This document shows positions 24,167 to 33,099 of a stretch of 64,000 nucleotides of DNA, piece by piece. The position numbers and the translations under genes are program-made. Origin of the DNA: Luteipulveratus halotolerans (GTDB taxonomy: Bacteria; Actinomycetota; Actinomycetes; Actinomycetales; Dermatophilaceae). Position 1 is the stretch's first letter. Every line of letters starts with the position of its first letter. The stretch is taken from contig NZ_LAIR01000003.1 of assembly GCF_001247745.1 (NCBI RefSeq), positions 1 to 64,000 on the forward strand, written 5' to 3'. The notes beneath the pieces are model-generated. The model was not told the DNA's origin and did not search any database. It saw only the letters and a list, made by a program, of their open reading frames with translations.

Positions 24167-25204
24167 TCATCGCAGGAACGGGATGAGGTGGGCGAGGAAC
24201 GTCTGTGGCTGTTCCTCGGCGACGAAGTGGCCGGCGCCGGCGACCACGACGGCCTCGACGTGGGGGGCGGCACGGTGGACGGCCTGAGCCAGCCGGTCAC
24301 CGACGGCGTGTTCGCCACCGATGGCGGCGACTGGCATGGGGAGTTGCCCGCCGGAGGTGAGCCAGTCCGCGTTAGCCTGCCCGTCGGTGAGCAGGGTCCG
24401 GTAGTGGCCGAACCCGCGGCGTAGCGCGTCGCTGCCGCGGTAGGCAGCCGTCGTCTCCGCGATGACGTCGGGCGGGAACGCCCGTTGGCTCGCGGCCAGC
24501 GTGGCGAACCAGTGCGCGAAGAACTGCTCCTCGTGCCCGTCGATCAGGAACTCGGGCACGGCCTCGGCCATGAAGAAACCGAAGTGCCACCTCCCACCCC
24601 GAGCCACGTCCATCGCCTGCTCCAGACCGAGACCGGGAATGGCAAGGTCGACCAACGCGAGGCGCGCGACCTCATCGGGGAACTGGCGTGCCCAGGAGAA
24701 GGCGATCATCCCGCCGATGTCGTGGCCGACGAGCCGCACCGGCCCGTCGAGCCCGAGGTGGTAGAGGACCTGCCGCAGGGCGGTCGCCTGGTCGTCCTTG
24801 CCATAGCCGGAGGCGAGCTCACCCGACGAACCGACCCCGGGGAGGTCTGGGGCAACGACGGTGTACCCCGCGGCCACGAGCGCGGGGGCGACTTGACGCC
24901 ATGCCGATGATGTCTGCGGCCAGCCGTGCAGCAACACCACCGGCGGGCCGTCGCCCGCCACGTACGACCCGATCTGTGCACCGCCGACATCGACGAGAAC
25001 ATGCGCGACGTCGCGCCACGACTCCTGCGTTGTGTCCTGCGTCGAGTCCTGCGTCGAGTCCTGCGTCGAGTCCTGCGTCGAGTCCTGCGTCGAGTCCTGC
25101 GTCGAGTCCTGCGTCGAGTCCTGCGTCGAGTCCTGCGTGGAGTCCTGCGTGGAGTTGTGCGTCGAGACGGGCGCCGTCTTGTTGTGGGCGAGGATCTCAC
25201 TCAC
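24167..25204 (-). CDS. Alpha/beta hydrolase, epoxide hydrolase/dehalogenase-like
   Basis: A 345-residue protein; GTG start at 25204 after GGAGG. Residues about 17-60 are some ten copies of Ser-Thr-Gln-Asp, encoded by a 12-bp repeat, which is no part of the family fold. The hydrolase then begins: HGWPQT oxyanion region, VGHDIGG with Asp as nucleophile, and AGHFVAEEQP carrying the catalytic His. Asp in place of Ser points to epoxide hydrolase or haloalkane dehalogenase chemistry. It is divergent from the old yellow enzyme gene. There is no in-frame start between the repeat and the fold, so the repeat is translated if the gene is. Substrate unknown. Confidence 0.85.
   Translation of the reverse strand: MSEILAHNKTAPVSTHNSTQDSTQDSTQDSTQDSTQDSTQDSTQDSTQDSTQDSTQDTTQESWRDVAHVLVDVGGAQIGSYVAGDGPPVVLLHGWPQTSSAWRQVAPALVAAGYTVVAPDLPGVGSSGELASGYGKDDQATALRQVLYHLGLDGPVRLVGHDIGGMIAFSWARQFPDEVARLALVDLAIPGLGLEQAMDVARGGRWHFGFFMAEAVPEFLIDGHEEQFFAHWFATLAASQRAFPPDVIAETTAAYRGSDALRRGFGHYRTLLTDGQANADWLTSGGQLPMPVAAIGGEHAVGDRLAQAVHRAAPHVEAVVVAGAGHFVAEEQPQTFLAHLIPFLR
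25023..25154 (-). repeat. 12-bp tandem repeat encoding Ser-Thr-Gln-Asp
   Basis: Eleven units of TCCTGCGTCGAG at 12-bp spacing, with only edge units varied, lie near the 5' end of the hydrolase gene. The near-identity implies recent expansion and likely length variation between strains. Confidence 0.95.
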
Positions 25205-25435
25205 GTACTTGCCTCCGGTCGGGTAGGTGTTTGGTCAACTAGTGCGAGTGCCTCCACCGTACAACGCCACGCTTCGACCACCGAGGCGATGCGCTGCGAG
25301 TCGTTCATTTGCAGGACATTTGGCCAGGTCAGAGCGCATCCGCGAGGTCAACCTCATCGCAGGCACTTGAAACTCTGAGAGTCATACCCCAAGATCGAGT
25401 TGTTAATTGTTCGGCCAACCAAACAAGGAGATCAC

Positions 25436-26605
25436 ATGGCTTCCCCCTTCAACCCCATCCAGCTCGGCCGCACCCGGCTACGCAACCGGATCGTCATGTC
25501 GCCGATGACCCGCAGCCGCGCGCACGGCCCCGCCGCGAGCCCGAACCCCCTGATGGCGACCTACTACGCCCAGCGCGCCGGCGCCGGCCTCATCGTGACC
25601 GAAGGCATCCAGCCCAACCCGATCGGACAGGGCTACCCCAGCACTCCCGGGTTGCACAACCGGACGCAGATCGCGGCGTGGCGACAAGTCACCGACGCCG
25701 TGCACGCCCGAGGCGGTGTCATCTTCGCCCAGCTGATGCACACCGGCCGCGTGGGACACCCCACCAACTACGCCGAGGCCTACCACCCTGAGGCAGTCGC
25801 CGGGTCCGCCACGGCCCGGGCATCCCAAGCCCCCCTCGAGACCCGGAAGACTCCGGCGACCCCTGTCGGCCCCTCCCCCATCGCGGCACAGGGACAGATC
25901 TTCACCGCTTCAGGGCTTCAAGACTTCGTGACACCGGTGGCCCTGACCGACGCCGGCATCACCCAGACGATCACCGACTTCGCCGACGCCGCCGCCAACG
26001 CCATCGACGCCGGCTTCGACGGCGTGGAGCTCCACGGCGCCAACGGCTACCTGCTGCACCAGTTCTTGTCCACCAACGCCAACCAGCGCACCGACAAGTG
26101 GGGCGGATCGGTCGAGAACCGCACCCGGATGATCATCGAGACCACCCGCGCCGTCGCCGAGACCATCGGCGCTGAGCGCACGGCCCTGCGGATCTCGCCC
26201 GGCAACCCCCTCAACGACATCACCGAGGACGACTACCGCCAGACCTATCCCCGGGTGCTGACCGCCCTGGACCCCCTCGGACTCGCCTACCTGCACGTCT
26301 TGGAGTCCACCGACCCACAGTTCACCCAGGACCTGCGGCAGGCCTGGCGCGGCGTGTTCGTCCTCAACCCGTCCACGCCGGGCTCGCGAACCGGCCCCGA
26401 GCACCTGCGCCTGGTCGAGGACGGCGACAGCGACCTGGTCTCGTTCGGATCGCTGTTCATCGCCAACCCCGACCTGCCCGAGCGCCTGCGCACCCACGCG
26501 CCGCTCGCGCAGCCCGACATGACCAAGGCCTACGGCGGCGACGCCGCCGGCTACACCGACTACCCCACCATGCACGGAGACCTCGAACGCGAAGCAACCG
26601 CCTGA
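25436..26605 (+). CDS. Old yellow enzyme family ene-reductase
   Basis: 389 residues with a TIM barrel. The start at ATG 25436 follows AAGGAG by five bases. Family marks: SPMTRSRA (about 22-29), FAQLMHTGRVGHP (97-109), GVELHGANGYLLHQFLS (196-212, with His 200 and Asn 203 as the usual substrate-binding pair), and RTDKWGGSVENR (218-229). FMN-dependent, it reduces activated C=C bonds or nitro groups with NAD(P)H. It is the first gene of a run of detoxification reductases. The 230-bp divergent gap before it holds the promoters of this gene and the hydrolase. Confidence 0.9.
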   Translation: MASPFNPIQLGRTRLRNRIVMSPMTRSRAHGPAASPNPLMATYYAQRAGAGLIVTEGIQPNPIGQGYPSTPGLHNRTQIAAWRQVTDAVHARGGVIFAQLMHTGRVGHPTNYAEAYHPEAVAGSATARASQAPLETRKTPATPVGPSPIAAQGQIFTASGLQDFVTPVALTDAGITQTITDFADAAANAIDAGFDGVELHGANGYLLHQFLSTNANQRTDKWGGSVENRTRMIIETTRAVAETIGAERTALRISPGNPLNDITEDDYRQTYPRVLTALDPLGLAYLHVLESTDPQFTQDLRQAWRGVFVLNPSTPGSRTGPEHLRLVEDGDSDLVSFGSLFIANPDLPERLRTHAPLAQPDMTKAYGGDAAGYTDYPTMHGDLEREATA

Positions 26606-26737
26606 CCCACAGCCCCCGAGGCCCGGCCCCACCGCGAACGCCACCCACCCCCGGGCACACCGGCGTCGCACCAGTCGCACCAGCCGCACCGCGGCCCCAC
26701 CCCAGATCCCGACAATATGTGAGACGGAGACATCATC

Positions 26738-27589
26738 ATGACTACCCCCAACACCACCCAGACCACGGTCGACGACCCCGCCACCCGGAGCGCGCAGGAG
26801 GACCGCATCGGTCACGAGTCCGGTCACGGGTCCGGTCGCAGGTCCGGTCGCACGGTCCTCATCACCGGTGCCGCCGGCGGTGTCGGCGCCGAGCTGGTCG
26901 CCAGGTTCCTCCGCAACGGAGACACCGTCCTCGCCACTGACCTCTCACCCGAGGCCCTCACCACACTGCGGGCGGACCTGGCCGAGATCGCCGCCGCGCC
27001 AGGTGCGCGGCTGCTCACCCTCGCCGGCAGCATCGCCGCCGAGGACGACGTGGCCCGACTGTCCGAGGCGGTCGCCGAGGTCGGCGGCCTCGACATCCTC
27101 ATCAACTGCGCGGGGTTCTTCCCCTTCGACACCTTCGAGGACACCGACGCCGACACCTGGCGCCGGGTCATCGACATCAACCTGACCGGTTACTACCTCG
27201 TCACCCACGCCCTGCTCCCCCACATGCGCGGACGCGGCTGGGGACGCATCATCAACTTCGGTTCCGCCTCGATGTTCCCCGGCGTCCCCGGCCAGGTGCA
27301 CTACGTCACCGCGAAATCCGGACTCGTCGGTTTCACCCGCAGCCTCGCTCGCGAGGTCGGCACCGACGGCATCACCGTGAACCTGTTGACCCCCGGCCTC
27401 ACCCTCACCGGCCCGGTCAAGGCCTCGTTCGACCCGGCCCTGATCGAGTCCCAGCGCAACGGCCGCGCGCTCAAGCGCGACCAGCACGCCACCGACCTGG
27501 TGGGCCCGGTCTTCTTCCTCGCATCCCCCGACGCCGAATTCGTCACCGGACAGACCCTCAACGTCGACGGCGGCATGTTCATGAACTGA
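26738..27589 (+). CDS. Short-chain dehydrogenase/reductase
   Basis: 283 residues. The cofactor motif TGAAGGVG is at about 44-51, INCAG follows near 124, and the catalytic residues are Ser 176, Tyr 189 and Lys 193 (YVTAK). A 35-residue N-terminal extension precedes the Rossmann fold and contains a four-unit 12-bp repeat. It oxidises or reduces a carbonyl/alcohol with NAD(P); substrate unknown. It follows the ene-reductase by 132 bp with the same direction, so probably the same operon. Confidence 0.85.
   Translation: MTTPNTTQTTVDDPATRSAQEDRIGHESGHGSGRRSGRTVLITGAAGGVGAELVARFLRNGDTVLATDLSPEALTTLRADLAEIAAAPGARLLTLAGSIAAEDDVARLSEAVAEVGGLDILINCAGFFPFDTFEDTDADTWRRVIDINLTGYYLVTHALLPHMRGRGWGRIINFGSASMFPGVPGQVHYVTAKSGLVGFTRSLAREVGTDGITVNLLTPGLTLTGPVKASFDPALIESQRNGRALKRDQHATDLVGPVFFLASPDAEFVTGQTLNVDGGMFMN
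26810..26857 (+). repeat. Four 12-bp tandem repeats in the SDR gene
   Basis: Units follow GGTCACGAGTCC with one or a few changes each and encode a Gly-His/Arg-x-Ser pattern before the cofactor motif. Confidence 0.8.
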
Positions 27590-27685
27590 CCACACCCCTA
27601 CGCGCTGACCCAGCGTTAGCCACAGCAACCTCTCCAGCAGCCGCGACCCCCCGAGCGGTGCTGCCAACCTCGAACGGAGACATTC

Positions 27686-28741
27686 ATGACAAATTTTAAC
27701 GAACGCATCATCGAGGAGTTCAACGCCAACAACGGACGAGTCGACTCTGCCGGCTTCGGCACCAGCCTGGTGCTGCTGCACACCATCGGCGCCAAGACCG
27801 GCACGCCGCGCACCAACCCGGCAATGTCGCTACGCGACGGCGAGGACTGGCTCGTCGTCGGGTCGGCCATGGGAGCCCCCCACGACCCGGCGTGGGTAGC
27901 CAACCTCCGGGCCAACGCCGACATCGAGATCCAAGCGGTCATCGGCGGCAGCGCCGAACGGGTCCCCGTCACCGCGACCGAGCTTAAGGGCGATGCCCGC
28001 GACACGGCATTCGCCCGGTTCGTCGAACGCGCCCCGGCGTTCGCCGCCTACCAGGACAAGGCGCCCCGCCAGCTTCCCGTCATCAAGCTCACCCGCCGCG
28101 CCGCCCAACACAGCACCGTCCCCCCGGTGGCACCTGATGACCCGCAGCGGACTCTGGCCGTTCGCCGCCCCGAGACCGACGCCTCGCTGCCCCACCTCGG
28201 CGTGGTCGGGGACAACTACACCATCCTCCTCACCGGCGCCGACACCGCCGGCCGCTACGCACTGATCGACATGCACATCCCTCCCGGGGGCGGACCGCCC
28301 CCGCACCGCCACGACTTCGAGGAGATGTTCCACGTCCTCGACGGCGAGTTCGAGATGACCTTCCGCGGCGAGAAGCACACCATCAGGGCCGGCGAGACCA
28401 TCAACGTGCCCGCCCGAGCCCCGCACTTCTTCCACAACGCCGGCGACGCCCCGGCACGAGTGCTGTGCATGGTCACCCCACCCGGGCTCGAGGAGTACTT
28501 CACCCGCTGGGGCCAGCCCCTGCCCGACCGCACCTCCCCCCCGGACCAGACCGAGGCCGAGACCCGGCGAGCCCTCGACATCGCCATCGAGCTCGGACCG
28601 CAGTACGCCATCGAGAACCTGCCCCCGGAGAACGAGACCAGCGGCCCGGACCCGGAGCAGAAGGACGGCAGGGACGGCGCGGCGACCGCGGACCGCGCCG
28701 AAAACAAGGCGGGCGAGGAGCGTGAGGCCGAGCCACAATGA
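27686..28741 (+). CDS. F420-type nitroreductase fused to a cupin domain
   Basis: 351 residues. Residues about 3-140 match the deazaflavin-dependent nitroreductase family (Ddn-like): LLHTIGAKTGTPRTNP, then LVVGSAMGAPHDPAWVANLRAN. Residues about 150-270 are a cupin: MHIPPGGGPPPHRHDFEEMFHVLDGEFEM, with the metal-binding His and Glu, and VPARAPHFFHN with the last His. The tail is acidic and disordered. The two domains are normally separate proteins. It would couple F420H2-dependent reduction with a metal-bound cupin activity. It lies in the reductase operon, 97 bp after the SDR gene. Confidence 0.8.
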   Translation: MTNFNERIIEEFNANNGRVDSAGFGTSLVLLHTIGAKTGTPRTNPAMSLRDGEDWLVVGSAMGAPHDPAWVANLRANADIEIQAVIGGSAERVPVTATELKGDARDTAFARFVERAPAFAAYQDKAPRQLPVIKLTRRAAQHSTVPPVAPDDPQRTLAVRRPETDASLPHLGVVGDNYTILLTGADTAGRYALIDMHIPPGGGPPPHRHDFEEMFHVLDGEFEMTFRGEKHTIRAGETINVPARAPHFFHNAGDAPARVLCMVTPPGLEEYFTRWGQPLPDRTSPPDQTEAETRRALDIAIELGPQYAIENLPPENETSGPDPEQKDGRDGAATADRAENKAGEEREAEPQ

Positions 28742-28838
28742 GCCCAGGAGCCCCCATGAGCCAACCGCGTAGCGGCGAGCGGCACCTACGGACGCCCAGC
28801 AGACGTGCCAAGCAGCCCAGCCACACAGAGGAGCGGAG

Positions 28839-29687
28839 ATGCGCATATTGATGACCGGAGCGACCGGACGTAACGCCGGTCATGTCCTGCCCGAGCTGCT
28901 CGCCCGGGGCGCCACGGTGCGAGCCCTGACCCGCAACAGGGATCGGGCGGCACTGGCGCGGGAGGCAGGGGCTCAGGAGAGCAGCATCGGGGATCTGCGC
29001 GACCCCGCCAGCCTGCGCCGAGCGATGCACGGGGTGGACGCGGTCTTCCACCTGAACCCCGCCTTCGCACCGGACGAGGCCGGCCTCGGGGTGAACATGG
29101 TCCGAGCCGCCCGCGCATCCGGGGTCACCAAGTTCGTCTTCTCCGGCGCCTACCACCCGTCGCTGTCGCTGACCAACCACTCCGCCAAACGAGCCGTCGA
29201 GGAGGCGCTGTATGCCTCGGGGCTTACCTTCACCGTGCTCCAACCGGCAATGTTCATGCAGAACCTGGCCGGGCTGCGCGACGCCGCCAGCAGCGGGGTC
29301 ATCGCATTCCCTTACGCGACGACCGCGCCGCTGACCTACGTCGACCTGCGAGACGTGGCCGAGGTCGTCGCGATCGCCGCCACCGAGTCGTCGCTGGACA
29401 ACGGGACCTTCGAGCTCGCCGCCTCCCCGATGACCGACACCAACACCATCGCCGGGCTGCTCGCCACCCAGCTCGGCACCCCGGTCCGAGCCGAACGTGT
29501 CGACCCAGACACCTGGCTCGCCCGAGCCGCGGTGCCCCAGGGACCGCTGCTTGAGGGGCTTGGACGCATGAACGTCCACTACGACACCCACGGGTTCAGA
29601 GGCGGCAACGACCTGGTCCTTCGGACCATCCTCAGTCGGCCGCCGCGATCGCTCGGCGAGTACATCCGCGAACTCACCAGAGCATAA
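28839..29687 (+). CDS. NmrA-like NAD(P)-binding protein
   Basis: 282 residues of the atypical SDR (NmrA/azoreductase-like) class. The cofactor motif GATGRNAG lies at residues 7-14, DLRDPASLRRAMHGVDAVFHL follows, and LQPAMFMQNL is typical of the family. The usual YxxxK pair is not evident, so it may be a redox sensor or an isomerase-type reductase. RBS AGGAGCGGAG precedes the ATG. It is the fourth reductase-like gene in the run. Confidence 0.8.
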   Translation: MRILMTGATGRNAGHVLPELLARGATVRALTRNRDRAALAREAGAQESSIGDLRDPASLRRAMHGVDAVFHLNPAFAPDEAGLGVNMVRAARASGVTKFVFSGAYHPSLSLTNHSAKRAVEEALYASGLTFTVLQPAMFMQNLAGLRDAASSGVIAFPYATTAPLTYVDLRDVAEVVAIAATESSLDNGTFELAASPMTDTNTIAGLLATQLGTPVRAERVDPDTWLARAAVPQGPLLEGLGRMNVHYDTHGFRGGNDLVLRTILSRPPRSLGEYIRELTRA

Positions 29688-29887
29688 TGTGATCCCCCGG
29701 TGACCGAGCCGGGGTCGCCGAAGTTGTGTGTGCACCTCTCGTGGAACCGTCGAGACGTGCGGGGCACAGCCGGGCGCGTCATGGCGGGCGGCTGGGCCGT
29801 CATGGGCGTGCTCGACCGGTGCCTGGCAACAACCCGACAACCCGGCGACCCGGCAAACCACCGACGGCGTGACGAAGGGGACCCAGC

Positions 29888-30424
29888 ATGACCACGGATG
29901 GCGCAGGAGAAACGACGACGGGTCAGGTCGCGGGTCAGGTCGCGGGTCAGGTCGCCGGTCGGGGGCCGATCAGTCACGCCATCTTCCGGGTGGCGCGCCT
30001 GCACAAGATGCTCGCTGGTCAGCTGCTTCGATCAACGGGCCTGTACCCGGGCCAGGAGCTGCTGATGATGCGCCTGTGGGATGAGGGCCCGCAGCGGCAG
30101 GTGGACCTCGTGCGATCCCTCGACTCCGATGCCCCGACCATGGCGAGGACCATCAAACGCCTGGAGCGAGCCGGATACGTACGTCGAACCCCCGATCCCT
30201 CCGACGGGCGAGCCGCCCTGATCGAGGCAACGCCCGCGAGCCTGCCGCTACGGCGCGCGGTCGAACAAGTGTGGTCAGAACTCGAGGCCCTGACCGTCGC
30301 GGGTCTCGACGATCAAGACCGAGGGCGGGGGCAGGGCCAACCCGGAGTCCTCGCCTCACTGGAAGCGCTAGAACTCAGCCTCCTACGGGCCGACCATCAC
30401 CGCGACGACCGCCGAAAGGACTGA
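29888..30424 (+). CDS. MarR-family regulator of the cargo operon
   Basis: 178 residues. After an N-terminal Gly-Gln-Val-Ala repeat (a 12-bp unit), the MarR fold runs from ISHAIFRVARLHKML. Its HTH is at about 75-100 (RQVDLVRSLDSDAPTMARTIKRLERAGYV), with the wing RRTPDPSDGR. It closes the run of redox genes and is the likely sensor of their substrate. The C-terminal tail is Arg/Asp-rich. Confidence 0.85.
   Translation: MTTDGAGETTTGQVAGQVAGQVAGRGPISHAIFRVARLHKMLAGQLLRSTGLYPGQELLMMRLWDEGPQRQVDLVRSLDSDAPTMARTIKRLERAGYVRRTPDPSDGRAALIEATPASLPLRRAVEQVWSELEALTVAGLDDQDRGRGQGQPGVLASLEALELSLLRADHHRDDRRKD
29920..29955 (+). repeat. Three 12-bp tandem repeats in the marR gene
   Basis: GGGTCAGGTCGC repeated three times encodes Gly-Gln-Val-Ala near the N-terminus. 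Confidence 0.85.
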
Positions 30425-30478
30425 CGCCTCTGTGTTGCGTGGGTCAGGTTCGCACCACACGCGACAGGAGCCTCAGGC

Positions 30479-30829
30479 TTAACCCAGGGCGTTCAAGAAC
30501 GCGTAGCCAGCCGTCTCAGCCAGAGTCGACATCGCTGATATCGCGACAAGGGCGAAGATCGCGGCGGGTGTGCGCAGCCGTGCGGCCACCAACACGACTG
30601 CGACGCCCCCGAGAACCAGAACCGCTACCCAGTACGTCGGCTCGGTGGTGTCTGCGACCTCGGTGAGCCCGTAGATGCCGTCGCCGAACAAGACCCCCGT
30701 CAACAACCCGGCCCCGGCCGCCGCACGATACTGGCGCCCACTGGTGGCCGCGGCGGCCGCCGCCCCGATCACCGGGCCGGTCACCACGCCCACTGCCGCC
30801 CACAATCTAGGGTCGTAGGCCCGGAACGG
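30479..30829 (-). pseudogene. DUF6518-like membrane protein, N-terminus cut by IS256
   Basis: The frame reads LWAAVGVVTGPVIGAAAAAA through TYWVAVLVLGGVAVVLVAARL and ends AETAGYAFLNALG, with about four hydrophobic segments. It resembles the C-terminal half of DUF6518 proteins. The open frame runs into the IS256 end at 30829, so the first part is lost. Confidence 0.55.
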
Positions 30830-32275
30830 GACTGTCCGGTTATCGGTGTAACCGGCGTACTTTTGGTTACAGGTTCTCGGCCGCGGGCATGCGGTCGGCG
30901 AAGGTCACGGCGAACGCGTTCAGGGCCGGCTTCCAGCGCATGGTCCAGCGTGCCTGACCGGTGCCCTTGGGGTCCAGGGACCGGGTCACCAGGTAGAGCG
31001 TCTTGAGCGCGGCCTGCTCGGTTGGGAAGTGGCCCTTGGCGGTGACCGCGCGCCGGTAGCGGGCGTTCAAGGACTCGATCCCGTTGGTGGAGCACAGAAC
31101 TCGGCGGATCTCCACGTCGTAGTCCAGGAACGGCACGAACTGCTCCCACGCATCACGCCACAGCCGTGAGATCGCGGGATACATCGCCGCCCAGGTCTCC
31201 TCGAACTGCTCGAACGCCGCCCACGCCGCCTCCTGCGACGGTGCGGTGTAGATCGGGCGCAGGTCCTTGGCCATCGCCTCCCAGTACTTCTTGGAGGCGT
31301 ACCGGAAGGACCCGCGGATCAGGTGGATGATGCAGGTCTGGACCGTGGCCAGCGGGAACACCGCGTTCGCTGAGTCCGGCAGCCCCTTCAGTCCGTCGCA
31401 CACGATGAAGAACACATCGGCCACGCCACGGTTCTTGATCTCGGCCAGCACGCTCATCCAGAACTTCGCTGACTCCCCGTGCCCGGCGGTGCCGGCCCAT
31501 AGCCCGAGCACGTCGCGCCGACCCTGCAGGTCGACCCCGATCGCGGCGTAGAAGGGCCGGTTGCCGACCTGGCCGTCACGGACCTTGACGTAGATCGCGT
31601 CGATGAAGATCGCCGCGTAGACCGGCAGCAGCGGCCGGGCGCACCACTCGCTCATCTCGTCGATGACGCGGTCGGTGATCACCGAGATGCGGTCCTTGGA
31701 CAGCGAGGCGCCGTAGACCTCGGCGAAGTGCGCGCTGATCTCACCAGTGGTCAGGCCCTTGGCGTACAACGACAGCACGACGGTGTCGACGTCACCCAGG
31801 CGGCGTTGTCGCTTCTTGACGATGACCGGTTCGAAGCTGCCGTCCCGGTCCCGTGGGACCTCGATCGTGACCGGGCCGACGTTGTCGGTCAGCACCGTCT
31901 TGGCCCGGGTGCCGTTGCGGGAGTTACCACCATCACGGCCCTCGACCGCGTGCTTGTCATAGCCCAGGTGCTCGCTCATCTCCTCATCGAGCGCGGTCTC
32001 CAGCACGGTCTTGGTCAACAGCTTCAGCAGTCCGTCCGGGCCGGTCAGGTCCTCACCACGCGCCCGGGCGGCACGGACCAGCTGCGCTACCGCGGCTCGC
32101 TCGGACATCACCGCCGCGGGCTGTTCCGCCGGCCGAACCCGCTCGTGATCATCGACATGGTCAGCGCTGTCATCATCTTCAGGCGACACAGTCGCCAGTG
32201 TCTCGGTCATCACAGACCTTCCTCGCCAACCAGCGTTGGCGTGTCAGGCCGGTTACACCGTTTGCCGGACGGTCC
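30829..32275 (-). mobile_element. IS256-family element, copy 2
   Basis: Same ends as copy 1, except that the outer right end reads GGACGGTCC instead of GGACAGTCC, and two extra T bases follow the left repeat. Length is 1,447 bp. The altered terminal base could weaken transposase recognition of this end. Confidence 0.85.
30867..32213 (-). CDS. IS256-family transposase, copy 2
   Basis: 448 residues with the same DDE triad and CIIHLIR motif as copy 1, differing by Phe at residue 303. The frame is intact and probably functional. High identity between the copies implies recent duplication and makes recombination between them likely. Confidence 0.9.
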   Translation of the reverse strand: MMTETLATVSPEDDDSADHVDDHERVRPAEQPAAVMSERAAVAQLVRAARARGEDLTGPDGLLKLLTKTVLETALDEEMSEHLGYDKHAVEGRDGGNSRNGTRAKTVLTDNVGPVTIEVPRDRDGSFEPVIVKKRQRRLGDVDTVVLSLYAKGLTTGEISAHFAEVYGASLSKDRISVITDRVIDEMSEWCARPLLPVYAAIFIDAIYVKVRDGQVGNRPFYAAIGVDLQGRRDVLGLWAGTAGHGESAKFWMSVLAEIKNRGVADVFFIVCDGLKGLPDSANAVFPLATVQTCIIHLIRGSFRYASKKYWEAMAKDLRPIYTAPSQEAAWAAFEQFEETWAAMYPAISRLWRDAWEQFVPFLDYDVEIRRVLCSTNGIESLNARYRRAVTAKGHFPTEQAALKTLYLVTRSLDPKGTGQARWTMRWKPALNAFAVTFADRMPAAENL

Positions 32276-32843
32276 CCCCGCTGGGCGCGATGACCTGGAG
32301 CTCGGGTTCGCCACGTTCTACCTGAACCGGACGAACCGCTCCGGGATCCTGGATGCACGACCGATCGGCGGTTTCGACCAGGGAGGGCGTTGGAAGATTG
32401 ACGCCCGGTTCAACCGGGAACCGCTGTGCAAACGGATTCAGACGATCGCGGACATGCGCCACCGGATCTACGTCACCGAGCTCGACGGCCTCGACTTTCT
32501 CCGCAGCCTGGAGCACATGGCCGACGACGTGTTCGTCTACGCCGACCCGCCCTACCTAGTCCAAGGCGAAGGCCTGTACTTGCACGCCTTCGACGCTGGC
32601 GACCACGTCGAACTCGCCCAGCTGCTCGCCGAGGCCGCATTTCCGTGGATGCTGACCTACGACGACGACCCACGCATCACCGAGCGCCTCTACGCCGGTG
32701 GACGCTGCGCGACGTTCGACATAGCGCACACCGCACACCGCCAACACGTCGGTCAAGAAGCAGTCATCTACTCCGCCGGCCTCACGGTGCCCGACATGCT
32801 TATCACCAGGGGCCGCGTCGCTCGATGGGTAGACGCGTCATAG
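32276..32843 (+). pseudogene. D12-class adenine methyltransferase C-terminal fragment
   Basis: About 188 residues continue from the IS256 end. They begin GFATFYLNRTNRSGILDARPIGG and include VFVYADPPYLVQG, the DPPY catalytic motif of Dam-type N6-adenine methyltransferases. The N-terminal SAM-binding FxGxG part is missing and was not found beyond the left IS copy. It is not expected to be active. Confidence 0.8.
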
Positions 32844-32855
32844 CGATCCTTCGGA

Positions 32856-32926
32856 CCTGTTCTGGCCCCCACCGGCGCGTCGCCAGTGGGGGCCAGAACA
32901 GGCCGGGCATCGTGGGGCCAGAACGA
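32856..32926. repeat. IS21 end remnant forming a hairpin
   Basis: CCTGTTCTGGCCCCCAC (32856-32872) and its exact complement (32886-32902) flank 13 bp. A further inverted copy of the IS21 terminal repeat follows at 32912-32926. The same GGCGACGCGCCGG spacer as at the IS21 left end (15680s) is present. It is a footprint of a lost IS21 relative. No gene is seen in the rest of the 306-bp gap before the TetR gene. Confidence 0.75.
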
Positions 32927-33099
32927 CCTGTCAGAGTCACGGTGTCTCCCGACCATCGGCAACACGGACTGTGGCCACCTCATCAGGGCGCCTCGATGAT
33001 GGTGAACGTCACGGCGCGCGTGGTTGCGGCGCCGAGTATGACGAGACGACCATCAGCCGACCCTGGGAGTCCGCCGACGCGCCCGCGACCGTGGGACTA

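Larger units (their letters stand above)
22157..32275. mobile_element. Composite-transposon-like block bounded by two IS256 copies
   Basis: Two nearly identical IS256 elements in the same orientation enclose 7.2 kb of cargo. The cargo-edge genes (an aminotransferase on the left, a DUF6518-like protein on the right) are both truncated exactly at the IS ends, and a methylase gene is cut on the outer right. No matching 8-bp target duplication was found for the outer ends. The block may thus have formed by recombination after separate IS insertions rather than by one clean transposition. Confidence 0.7.

Noticed and set aside
25023..25154. Possible CRISPR array
   Set aside because: The 12-bp units are contiguous with no spacers and are in frame with a hydrolase gene, so this is a coding tandem repeat.
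25910..26827. Gly/Val-rich minus-strand frame opposite the ene-reductase
   Set aside because: Low-complexity shadow of a well-supported enzyme gene.
22157..32275. Clean composite transposition with target duplication
   Set aside because: The bases outside the outer IS ends do not match over 8 bp, so a simple insertion event is not supported.
31728..32843. Single plus-strand frame spanning IS256 and the methylase fragment
   Set aside because: Its first half is antisense to the transposase; only the part after 32275 is methylase sequence.
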